Origin: Sergeia podlipaevii
Taxonomy: Eukaryota; Euglenozoa; Kinetoplastea; Trypanosomatida; Trypanosomatidae
Assembly: GCA_030849805.1 (NCBI GenBank)
Contig: JASANZ010002238.1
Coordinates: 1 to 64,000 of the forward strand
DNA: 64,000 bases
Direction: 5' to 3'
Positions within the stretch are counted from its first letter, which is position 1; each line of letters starts with the position of its first letter. The translations under genes were made by a program, and so were the position numbers. The notes under the pieces were generated by a model. That model was not told the origin of the DNA, did not search any database, and saw only the letters and a program-made list of their open reading frames with translations. Below are positions 20,039-31,015 of this stretch, piece after piece.

Positions 20039-21013
20039 ATGCTCAAGATTAACTTCAAGATTACCGAACCACTCATGGCGGAGTTCAAGCACTTTGGTGA
20101 GCCCGATGCTGCCGACGCGGTTGTTGTGACGATAGATAATGAAGAGATGATGATGATGACAAATGGCTGCATCGCAACGCACGGTGATGTTGACGAGGCT
20201 TCGCGACAAGCGCGACAGTGTCTTCAAGCTGCACAGGCAGAATGCGCGTATGTGCTTGTTTGCTGCGCGCCTGCGGAGGCTGCTTTGGTGATTTATGTGA
20301 GTGACAACGCGAAGGCGAAAGAACGTATGCTCTACGCAGCAGGCTCTGCTCATGTAGAGGAAACGTTGACCGGCTTACACGTGCGGACGATTCAAACATC
20401 GTCGATTGAGAGCATTGAACCGCGTCTTTTTAGCCACAAGCAGACAGACGAGGGCAGGGAGGCACTCATGACAGAGAGCGAACGCATGCGCGCGGAGATT
20501 GATAAGATGGAGGTGGCGCCACAGCCCACTGCGCTGCCAGGGATCACGTCGACCATCAGTGCGGACTGTATTGCCGCTATCAAAAAGGTGGTGGCGCACT
20601 CCTTGCTTGCAGTGACGGTGATGGTAGAGGGCAGTTTGATTATGCTGGATAAGGAGATTGCAGTGAAAGGCAACGGCGACAGCACGGATCTGCGCGCCAT
20701 TACAGAGCTGCTCCCTCGTGATCACCCGCGCTACTGTGTGTTTGTGTATAACGACAACGTAATGCTGGTTCACGTGTGTCCTGTTGCTTGCAGGGCAAAG
20801 GAGAAGATGCCCTACGCTCTTTCCAAGGCTTCCTTTATCAATCAACTGTCGGCGCAGGGAATAAAAGTGGCATATCGCAGGGAGGTGAGTGATGCCGACG
20901 AGTTCATATCGACCGTGGAGGAAGTCGGGAACGGTGTGGAGGTGGACCACCATGAGAAACACGCAACACCTCCACACCCGGCAATGTGCAAGGGACCGCG
21001 CATGCTTATTTAG
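20039..21013 (+). CDS. twinfilin (two ADF-H domains)
   Basis: 324 residues. It has two ADF/cofilin-homology domains, about 1-140 and 170-305, joined by a linker (SESERMRAEIDKMEVAP). Each domain ends with the family pattern: KAKERMLYAAGSAHVEETL followed by VRTIQTSSIESI in the first, and RAKEKMPYALSKASFINQL followed by IKVAYRREVSDADEF in the second. A short tail ends in KGPRMLI. Twinfilins bind ADP-actin monomers and barbed ends; Leishmania twinfilin has been linked to actin and the mitotic spindle. Length matches the roughly 330-350 residues usual for the family. The start is the first ATG. Stop is TAG. Confidence 0.88.
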   Translation: MLKINFKITEPLMAEFKHFGEPDAADAVVVTIDNEEMMMMTNGCIATHGDVDEASRQARQCLQAAQAECAYVLVCCAPAEAALVIYVSDNAKAKERMLYAAGSAHVEETLTGLHVRTIQTSSIESIEPRLFSHKQTDEGREALMTESERMRAEIDKMEVAPQPTALPGITSTISADCIAAIKKVVAHSLLAVTVMVEGSLIMLDKEIAVKGNGDSTDLRAITELLPRDHPRYCVFVYNDNVMLVHVCPVACRAKEKMPYALSKASFINQLSAQGIKVAYRREVSDADEFISTVEEVGNGVEVDHHEKHATPPHPAMCKGPRMLI

Positions 21014-21093
21014 ATCCTTTTGCTCCGAAGTGGATGAGGACGTTCTTTTCTTTCTCTCATCCTTTCTTTCTCTCTCTCTCTTTCTCTCTCTCT

Positions 21094-21134
<41 letters not shown>

Positions 21135-21824
21135 GTCAAATTTATGTGCAGCAGCAACTCTTTTTGTTTTCATATATATGTGGCATTCATCGTTTTATTG
21201 TTGTTATCTTCTTTTTTTTTTTTTGCATCCGGGGACTATTTTGCTTTTCTTTCTTCCTCTCTTTTTGGACGTACGCAAATGATAGAACAGAAAGAAAAAT
21301 CCAAAGCAATATGAATGTTGATGCTCTTGGTTAGTACGATCAAGGGAGGGCGGACTGCCTGACACGACAGGGCTCAATTCCAACATTTTTCAAAGAAAAT
21401 CTTAAAAAATGCCCTTGAGTTTTTTTTTTCTTCGCAGATAGACCATGAATGAATTAACCATTGCACAACAGCGTATATATATATATATATATATATTATT
21501 TGAGTATCATTTTTTTTTTCTTTTTACATTACGCTAAATATGGTCCCTTTTTTTTAAAGTTTATATCTTGATGTCGCATGTTGAACCACTTTTTTTTTTT
21601 CTTGCTGCCAACTGCGGAAGTGCATATAGTTTCCTCTCTGTTTAATTTTTTCTAACGCGACTTTCAGTTTTTCTCTATTTCCCTTCTTTTTTTTTTCTTG
21701 ATTTTAACCCCGTTGCGTCGACAAATTTGGTTGATTTCTTTTTTTTTTTGAGGAAGAGAGGGAGAGAGGAGCATTTTCATTTACATACATACATCTCTTT
21801 GAAGAAAAAAAAATTAAAGCCGAG
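21014..21824 (+). other. spacer with two (TA)n tracts
   Basis: No gene seen. A CT repeat runs into (TA)16 at 21097-21129, about 84 bases after the twinfilin stop, and a second (TA)11 lies at 21474-21496. A T-rich tract with AG at 21751-21752 is the likely acceptor for the next gene. Confidence 0.55.
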
Positions 21825-24203
21825 ATGCTGAATGAACTGGTTACCTCATGGGAAACACAATGGGTTCCAGATACAGAGGACTCTATCGTAGCTTCTCGCA
21901 ACGCATTTGACCAATGTAGTCGAGATCCCTTTACGTACTTGCACGTGTTTCACCATGTTCTTGAGCAGGTTCTCCCAAACGGTGATGAAAGCATTGAGGC
22001 ACAACACTTGGAGGGTCGTATGTATTGCAAGTTTAGTATGACGGACGCGGATGAATTAAAGGCTTCACTATTACCATCGTCGACATCATCTTCAGGGATA
22101 CTCAATTTTATCGCAAAAGACGCTACGAAGGGCGGTGGTGGCAACCAGCACGTCGTTCCTAGCGGTAGTGGTGCTGGGGCATATCGCAACGTATGGCTCC
22201 TTTCCCTTGTGTGCCATAACACCACCCTCATGAAGGCGACAGCGCGTCTTTATGTTCAGTTTTGTGACCAATACGCTGTCATGGTAGTGGCACATGCTCG
22301 GGATATGCAAGCCTTGCAAGCGCAACAAGCGGAGCAGCTTGCTTCTGTCTTTAGCGTTGCTGCAGAAACGGGCAATGTTATTGTGGACTCCTCCGTTACA
22401 GAGAGTTTTGTCGCGGAACACCAGCAGGAACTGGAAGCGCTGCAGCGTGCCTGTATAGCGCGCAAGGCTGCACTGGAGTGCGAGTTGCGCGACAGTTTAC
22501 ACGCGGTGCTACAGACCTCTGCACCAGATGCCATCACGGCACTTGAGGCTCAGAGTCGAAGCAATGAAGACTCCAACGCGGAAGCGGCAGCAGACCTTGC
22601 TTATGCAGCCATTGTAGATGTCAGTGCATTTGCGGACTATCAAACTGCTTCCCTCCCATTACCGCCATCAACGCCCGCTGCTGTTCCAACAGTACGCTCG
22701 GTTCCGGTGCGCACAGCTTTTCTTGAGAATCCAATGAGAAGACAGCTGCCTCATGCAAGACTGAACGACCCTTCGCTACAGCCTATCGTTGTGGATCTCT
22801 CACCCACCTCAGCTCTTCGTGCCTGCCTATTATCTATTGCAACCTCTCCCTCTGCAGTATCTGGAAGCGGAGATGCTAACAACACCAACAGCAGTGGTAA
22901 TAGCGGATTGAGAACGAATCTTCTTGGTATCAGGTCCTCTCCATCTTCTCGTACATTGGCAGCGGCTGAAGAGCACCTGCGACGCCTTGCGCACGCCAAG
23001 CACTCTATGTTGCTGCTTATTGGTTCGGAGCGTGCTGCGCTGGACTTGCTGCACTCAGTGCAGATGCCAGAGCTCCTTCTAGGCCAGGGATCTGCTTCAG
23101 ATGTCTTTGTACCACTGCCATGCTATGAGTCTCTTCGAGTGATGTTCAATACACGTCTGTGGGGAGCCAACATTGTTCTACTATGGGATCCACTTCAATC
23201 TCGCAAGAGCCACCACTATGATAGCAGTGACGGCAGTGACGGCTGCGCTACCCATGAAGCAGCAGCCACACCCCAGCGGATACCTTTCCCCACAAGCGAC
23301 AGTGATGCCGCTGCCACGTCGTCGCCTCAACATAAAAGCACAGGCGCGATATCCAGCGTGTTTCATCATCTTCCAGTGGTAGAAGATGTGCTGCACCTCG
23401 CGTTTTCATGGAATGTAGACATGCTCTCCATCACCGTATTGGACAAGGTTTTTTCGTTGACGTTGCCACGTTCTGGCGCGGCAACGGCAAGTGGAGGCTC
23501 AGCATATGCCCACACTGAAAGTTTTCACCACTATCGAGGTCACAGCGAGGGCATGTGTGTGGAGGTGTTGCAGCAGCTTCAGTATGGTCTCGCCAAAGTA
23601 CTGCTAGAGTCCTACAGCGCAACGCGTCCCGAGTTGTGGACCGTGCAGGACGAGGAGTTACTCTCACGGGGATATCGCGGCGATGTGGCGAGCCACACGT
23701 GCCCCAAACCGGTTGGTATTCACAAACAGCAAGGTGTGCACTCTGGGAGTAGCCCCAACACCAACGCCATGCGGGCCACGTCTCCAACGAATCAGGCGTA
23801 CTCTCCCGTTTCCTTCAATACGCCGATGGCGATTCGTGTCTTTCTGCCTTTACCAGAAGCCTGGTTTGAGAATCACAGTTCAGAGGAGACTTCTCCAACA
23901 GCAGGGACGGGTGCTAGCACCGACCGAGGCACCGCGGGTCAAGGACGGGGCAGGGGAAGATCCAGAGGTGGGGGTGGCACTGCAGATCGAGGTAAGGGTC
24001 GAGGGGCAGCAGCATCGCAGTCATTTTCACTGCAAGTGTCCGAGGATCCACGTGCGAGTGGCGCTAACCCGACTTTTCATCGTCGCGATCCGCAGTTTGG
24101 GAGTTTCACGGACGTGACAGGTGACGCCATGTCTGCAGGTGCAAGGCCACCGCTTGAGCAGTTTTTGTTTTATGCGTTTGGTGAGACTGCTGGACTCTTC
24201 TGA
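21825..24203 (+). CDS. unknown protein with RG-rich C-terminal segment
   Basis: 792 residues, starting at ATG 21825 (MLNELVTSWETQW). Residues about 1-250 are mixed helical. Residues about 385-450 and 520-610 look folded (SMLLLIGSERAALDLLHSVQM; GMCVEVLQQLQYGLAKVLLES), separated by Ser/Thr/Gly-rich disordered inserts. Near residues 705-735 an RG-rich stretch occurs (GQGRGRGRSRGGGG then DRGKGRGAA), a typical substrate for arginine methylation and an RNA-binding element. No enzyme motif recognised. An RNA-associated role is inferred only from the RG segment. Stop is TGA. Confidence 0.78.
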   Translation: MLNELVTSWETQWVPDTEDSIVASRNAFDQCSRDPFTYLHVFHHVLEQVLPNGDESIEAQHLEGRMYCKFSMTDADELKASLLPSSTSSSGILNFIAKDATKGGGGNQHVVPSGSGAGAYRNVWLLSLVCHNTTLMKATARLYVQFCDQYAVMVVAHARDMQALQAQQAEQLASVFSVAAETGNVIVDSSVTESFVAEHQQELEALQRACIARKAALECELRDSLHAVLQTSAPDAITALEAQSRSNEDSNAEAAADLAYAAIVDVSAFADYQTASLPLPPSTPAAVPTVRSVPVRTAFLENPMRRQLPHARLNDPSLQPIVVDLSPTSALRACLLSIATSPSAVSGSGDANNTNSSGNSGLRTNLLGIRSSPSSRTLAAAEEHLRRLAHAKHSMLLLIGSERAALDLLHSVQMPELLLGQGSASDVFVPLPCYESLRVMFNTRLWGANIVLLWDPLQSRKSHHYDSSDGSDGCATHEAAATPQRIPFPTSDSDAAATSSPQHKSTGAISSVFHHLPVVEDVLHLAFSWNVDMLSITVLDKVFSLTLPRSGAATASGGSAYAHTESFHHYRGHSEGMCVEVLQQLQYGLAKVLLESYSATRPELWTVQDEELLSRGYRGDVASHTCPKPVGIHKQQGVHSGSSPNTNAMRATSPTNQAYSPVSFNTPMAIRVFLPLPEAWFENHSSEETSPTAGTGASTDRGTAGQGRGRGRSRGGGGTADRGKGRGAAASQSFSLQVSEDPRASGANPTFHRRDPQFGSFTDVTGDAMSAGARPPLEQFLFYAFGETAGLF

Positions 24204-24603
24204 GTGTAAATAGTGGGTGAGCCCGTTTTTTTTTCCTTTTGTTGATGTTTTCAGGTGTGTATATTTTTTCCCCTTGTTTTTCTTTCTTTCTAAGAATATA
24301 TACATAACTAAAAAGATACCGCAGAAAAAAATAGTCAGAACAAGGACTGTTTGCTTAAGATCGGTACAGTTGTGCTACAGCGTCTAAATGCTTTAATGAC
24401 ATATTATTGATATGGACTTTCTTCTTCATCCCCTTTATACGCTCTTCCTTTTTCCGTAATGGAATCTCAGCACACTCCGCATTTAGCATTCGCTTTTGTT
24501 GTTGATGTTGGTGTTGTTTGACAAGTATTGCCAACTCTGTTTCAATCCTTTTACTATGTTCGCACCCACATCCGCTCATGGCACGCATTCACATTTACAC
24601 ATC
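24204..24603 (+). other. spacer upstream of EHD pseudogene
   Basis: No gene seen. It contains T-runs and the start of the more GC-balanced stretch that belongs to the broken gene downstream. No strong pyrimidine-AG acceptor is visible close to the old ATG, which agrees with loss of function. Confidence 0.4.
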
Positions 24604-26328
<1,725 letters not shown>

Positions 26329-28010
26329 AAAAAAGAAGTGGTCAAGTGTGTATCTATGTGTGTGTCCATATTTTTATTTTTAGCAATCGGATATAATAAT
26401 ACGGGTGAGATGAGAATATTTGGCAACTTTCTATTTATCTTTTGTTTTTCTTAGCGTTGTGGGCTCACACGTTGTATCCTATTTTTCTCAACGACGTATA
26501 ATGTGTGTAATGTTGGCTGTGCGATGCTGCGCAGATATTTTTTTTCAACAAGAAACTCCTTTTTTTTGTCGTTGTGCATATGATTGTAGCTTGATATACT
26601 TCCCTTTTCCTTTTTGAAGGAAAAAGCAGAACGTTTGTTTCACTGTATAATGTCTGCTTTCCATTCGTTTCTCCAGTTTTTGAGGCACTATTTGAGATAG
26701 CGCAGGCGCTGAAAGGAACGAATATACCGTCGTACGCGCTTTCTATATGAATATATGTGTGTAATGATTTTTTTTAAATGTATTATAACGGCGTTTTTTC
26801 CTAATTTAAGTAGAGGCTACTACGAATTTTGTGAACAAGTTAGTCATTATTCTCATTTTCTTTTAAAAAATACTGTTAGGACACTTGCCAACAGCATGCT
26901 TAGTGGTGATGTAGGTGGGCTTTTTTTCTTTCTTTTTTCTTTCTGAATTCTCCATTTTCTTTGTGGTATAGGGAGAGATGTCTCTTGCAATTATATAGCA
27001 AGCCAAATGGCATCTTTTTGCCGTTGTGCTTCTACATTTTTTTTCATTCTTAAATTCGCTGAAGCGTGCCAATTTTTTGATTATATATATATATATAATA
27101 TACATATATTTATTTATTTGTTTACATCATTTTATTTTTGTATGAATGAATGTATGTGTGTGTGTGTGCGTGTGTTATGATATTATATGTTCAACTCCTG
27201 TCACACGCGATACGTATTCTCAAACAAGCAAAAAGAGAAGGAGAAGGAGACACGGAAAAGAATTTATGAGAAGCACCACAACAAGTGGTGTGCAATATTT
27301 TATTTATTTGCGCAAAAAAATTAAAAAAAAATGAAAAGGAATTCACAAGCTGAAGTCGTTGCTGAAGTCAGAAGTGTCTATCATCTGGCGCTATGTACTG
27401 CGCAGTATATGATGATCTTTTCCTTTTTATGTGTTGGGGATGCAGAGAAGAGGTTATTGCATGCGCGTGTGTATGTGTGCGTGCTGAGAGGAAAAACCGT
27501 AGTGAGAGGTGCTGAAAGTCTATCAAGCTTCGTAGAATGTGGTCGGTGAGCGTGCGCCTAACCATTACCTTGCGTGTTATTGCTATTTTCTTTCTTTACG
27601 TGTTAGTCAAAAATGTGTATGACTATTGAAGCATTTGTTATTCCACGATATAGTATCAGAAGCCGAGAAAAGGGCGTTATATGTATCTGAACGGCAATCT
27701 TTTTTTCCCCCATTTTTTTAAGAGAGTGGAGTACCCTGCGCATGTAAAGATGCTGTGTTGGATATGCTTTTGCTTTACACGGTAATCGGTTATTGCTAGG
27801 CTTTTTTTTTTTGAATCTTCTTGTCTCCTTTTTTTATTAAAAAAAAATCTCTTTTCCGTTGATCTATTTACAAATACTGCGTCTCATTAATATTTGGGAA
27901 CTCCTCACGCAAAAACAACATAGAACGAAGAGGGGAGCAAAGATAATATTGCCCCCCCCCCCTCCCTCTCTCCCTAAACGGAAGGCGGAGAAAACAAAAC
28001 GAAAGCAAAT
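26329..28010 (+). other. 1.7 kb spacer before DEAH helicase
   Basis: No gene seen; small open frames are AT-rich and low-complexity. It contains a short (TA)n near 27082, GT repeats near 27154, and a C12 run with CT tract (27951-27975) followed by AG at 27983-27984, the likely acceptor for the helicase gene. Confidence 0.5.
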
Positions 28011-30326
28011 ATGCAGGGTCCAGATGCGCAATATGGTACATCGGCGGATGGAGCCACCTTTGAATCTTCCCTGTCTGCGCCACCACCACCACCATTACAG
28101 CACCAACGCACAGAAGCCAGCGTGTCTGTCCCTTCTTATTCTCATGCAACCTCTAGTTCTAGTAGTTCGGCATTGAACCCCTTCACACAGCGTCCGTTCA
28201 CACAAGCGTATATCGACATCCTCCGTGGGCGTCAGCGGCTTCCTGTCTATGAGAAATGTCGCCTCATTCAAGAGACCGTTCTTGCACATCCAGTTACGCT
28301 TCTTGTAGGTGAAACGGGTAGTGGCAAAACAACACAGGTGCCGCAATTCATTGCACTTCTGCGTAGCCACTTTTCCGGATATGTTGCGTGCACTCAGCCA
28401 AGGCGCATCGCTGCGATATCCGTAGCTACGCGAGTCGCCGCTGAGATGGACGTGTCCCTTGGCGAAGAGGTTGGCTATCATGTTCGCTTCCAGTCCGCTC
28501 GGTCTGCTCGCACCAAAGTACTATACCTCACCGACGGTATGCTTCTACGGGAGGCTTTCTCGGACGCAGACTTGGGTGCATACAGCGTCGTGGTCGTTGA
28601 TGAGGCGCATGAGCGCACAGTGGACACAGATGTGGTACTCGGCTTGATGAAGCGTCTGGTTGTGCGTCGGCCAACATTCAGACTTGTTGTGATGTCTGCC
28701 ACACTTGATGTAGCGAAGATTCAAGCCTTCTTTCCCGGAGCACCACTCGTGCAAGTCTCTGGACGCATGTACGACGTGGATGTGCTCTACGCTCCACAGC
28801 CGGTGAAGGACTACGTCGCAGCTTCTGTCTCGTGCATCTGGCAGCTGCATGAAAGTGAACCCGCGGGCGACATCTTGTGCTTTCTTACAGGGGAGGCAGA
28901 AATTGAAAAGGCAGTGGCGGCTACGAGAGAAGCCCTCGGTAAAGCTGCAGTGAAATGTGTTTTGGAGGACTCATCCAGCCGAAAGCGAACGAGCAGGGAT
29001 GAGGATACTGACAGCGTTGCTACTGCTGCTAGTGGTCATGCCGAGGGCACTGCTGCGGTTGTACCACGGCCTACTGAGGCCGTTGTACTTCCCCTGTATG
29101 GCTCGTTATCTCTTTCTGAGCAGGAAAAGGTTTTTAAGGAGTATCCATCACACGTGCGCAAGATCGTCTTTGCCACTAATATTGCCGAGACGTCTGTGAC
29201 GATTGATGGTGTCGTCTACGTGGTGGACTGTGGGTACCAGAAGCAGAGCCTCTACAGCGCAGACGGCTGTGTGGACTACTTGCTTCCTGCCGTCATCAGC
29301 AAGGCCTCGGCGGAGCAACGGAAGGGTCGTGCTGGTCGCACGCGGCCCGGCAAGTGCCTGCGGATGTTCACCGTGGACGATTTCAGCGCATTTCCCGCGC
29401 AGACTCATCCCGAGATACTTCGGACAAATATCACAAACACCATTTTGCTTCTCTTGAAACTTGGCGTCGATAATGTGTTGCATTTTCCATTTATTGATGC
29501 GCCGTCTGACTCCGCGCTTAGCGACGCTTTTTACCAGCTTCTGTATTTTGGTGCTGTGGACGATGAGCTACAACTGACCGATTTCGGCAAGAAGATGGCA
29601 GAACTGCCCCTTGATGCGTGCCTTGCTCGTATGCTTCTCAAAGCGGCGGATCATGGCTGTGCGGGCGATGCAGCAGTGGTTGCTGCGATGCTTCAGTGCG
29701 GAAATGTGTTTTCACGTCCTGTTGGTCGTGCTTTTGAGGCAGATCGAGCGCGCTCGCGTTTCCAGCGTGCCGAGGGTGACCACATTACTCTCTTTTTTGT
29801 CTTTCACGGGTACTACCGCAATCAACATCGTGCGTCCCAATATTGTTTTGACCACTATCTTCGCTATCAGGCACTCAATCAAGCGGTACAGGTGTATGCG
29901 CAACTGCGGCGTCTCATGACCGCGCTTGCTGTGCCTGTGGCATCCACCTATGACGAGAAGGCCAATACAGTGGATACGGTGGCGTTGCGTAGAGCCATAT
30001 TGGAGGGCTTCTTCACTCAAGTGGCGTACTTGTCTCCGGGGGCAAGCGTGTACAAGACAGTTCGAAATCATCTTTCTATTTCTCTTCATAGACAATCTGT
30101 TCTGGCCGATCCATGTCGCAGAAAGCCAACATGGCTCATGTACGATCGAATAGAAGTACAGGGAGGCGCGGACGGCACGTTTGCACGTTGTGGGTCAGCG
30201 GTCGAGGTGGAATGGTTGCTGAAGGTCAGCGACTTGTATTCGAATCCAGCGGATATTGGTGATAGTGAGATTGCTCTAGTGCTGACGAGAGCCGCCTCTG
30301 GGGTACAGGACAAAATACCCGCGTGA
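28011..30326 (+). CDS. DEAH-box RNA helicase, PRP43/DHX15-like
   Basis: 771 residues. After a Pro/Ser-rich N-terminus, LNPFTQRPFTQAYIDILRGR aligns with the PRP43/DHX15 start (NPFTxxPxTxxYYDILKKR). Helicase motifs: I GETGSGKTT (about 100-108), Ia TQPRRIAA (about 127), II DEAH (197-200), III SAT (about 229), V NIAETSVTIDG, VI QRKGRAGRTRPGKC (about 436). Winged-helix, ratchet (HA2) and OB regions follow to about 760. A low-complexity insertion of about 45 residues (from about 322, SSSRKRTSRDEDTDS) interrupts the second RecA domain. PRP43 releases lariat spliceosomes and acts in ribosome biogenesis with G-patch cofactors. The N-terminal RS-rich region of longer DHX15 proteins is absent. Stop is TGA. 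Confidence 0.88.
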   Translation: MQGPDAQYGTSADGATFESSLSAPPPPPLQHQRTEASVSVPSYSHATSSSSSSALNPFTQRPFTQAYIDILRGRQRLPVYEKCRLIQETVLAHPVTLLVGETGSGKTTQVPQFIALLRSHFSGYVACTQPRRIAAISVATRVAAEMDVSLGEEVGYHVRFQSARSARTKVLYLTDGMLLREAFSDADLGAYSVVVVDEAHERTVDTDVVLGLMKRLVVRRPTFRLVVMSATLDVAKIQAFFPGAPLVQVSGRMYDVDVLYAPQPVKDYVAASVSCIWQLHESEPAGDILCFLTGEAEIEKAVAATREALGKAAVKCVLEDSSSRKRTSRDEDTDSVATAASGHAEGTAAVVPRPTEAVVLPLYGSLSLSEQEKVFKEYPSHVRKIVFATNIAETSVTIDGVVYVVDCGYQKQSLYSADGCVDYLLPAVISKASAEQRKGRAGRTRPGKCLRMFTVDDFSAFPAQTHPEILRTNITNTILLLLKLGVDNVLHFPFIDAPSDSALSDAFYQLLYFGAVDDELQLTDFGKKMAELPLDACLARMLLKAADHGCAGDAAVVAAMLQCGNVFSRPVGRAFEADRARSRFQRAEGDHITLFFVFHGYYRNQHRASQYCFDHYLRYQALNQAVQVYAQLRRLMTALAVPVASTYDEKANTVDTVALRRAILEGFFTQVAYLSPGASVYKTVRNHLSISLHRQSVLADPCRRKPTWLMYDRIEVQGGADGTFARCGSAVEVEWLLKVSDLYSNPADIGDSEIALVLTRAASGVQDKIPA

Positions 30327-31015
30327 CACACATTAATGCACATCATTAAAATAAATATATTATATTCATTATGATTATTTCATAAGTGTTTCCCCTTTCC
30401 CTTTTGAGAAATGCGGGCTTTGATGTGTTTTCCTCTATTCAATTGATATTTTTTTCTTACTTCCCGCTTCATACTCCTTTGTTTTCTTCATGCTATAACT
30501 CCTGTTAGTATATTTTCACCTTTTTTTTTTACTGGAGTGGGTTCACAAATTAATCAGAAAGACCCCCAGCTGAATTCTCAACCATTTTTCACTTTATATA
30601 TATATATAGAACGTAGTATCAGAAGCCGTTGCATAGCATACCTTTTTGGACAGCAAGGGCTTTTGTTACTTTTCATAGATCTGAAGAGCCGCCAAGTATA
30701 CCTTATTCGTAAGTGCGTCTTGCCTCTCTTTCTCTCTAGTTATATATACATATTTCTTTTTTTTCACCTTCTCTGTTTCTTTTTTTTTAAAGGCATTTGC
30801 AATTGCAACATTATTGTCAAATACATTTTCTTTTTTTTTTTTACCTTCCTTCTTTTTTTTCCTATATACACCTTTCTCACCACGTTTGCTCTGTACTATC
30901 TTGTTGCATTTCTATTATTGCAAATTGTTATTTCGGTCGCGTAACTTCCTCTTTCCCTTCTAGAAAAGCACAAACACGCACACACAAATTTAAAAGGGAA
31001 GTAGAGCACGCGCTG
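30327..31015 (+). other. spacer before kelch gene with strong acceptor
   Basis: No gene seen. T-rich tracts fill 30740-30960. CTTCCTCTTTCCCTTCTAG ends in AG at 30962-30963, 53 bases before the next ATG. Confidence 0.55.

Noticed and set aside
28011..30326. A cis-spliced intron in the helicase gene, since one of the few trypanosomatid introns is in an RNA helicase
   Set aside because: The reading frame is continuous through all motifs, and the known intron is in a DEAD-box gene, not a DEAH-box one.
30797..31015. N-terminal extension of the kelch protein in the open upstream frame
   Set aside because: No ATG is present, the translation is Phe/Ile-rich leader, and a strong acceptor at 30962-30963 lies inside it.
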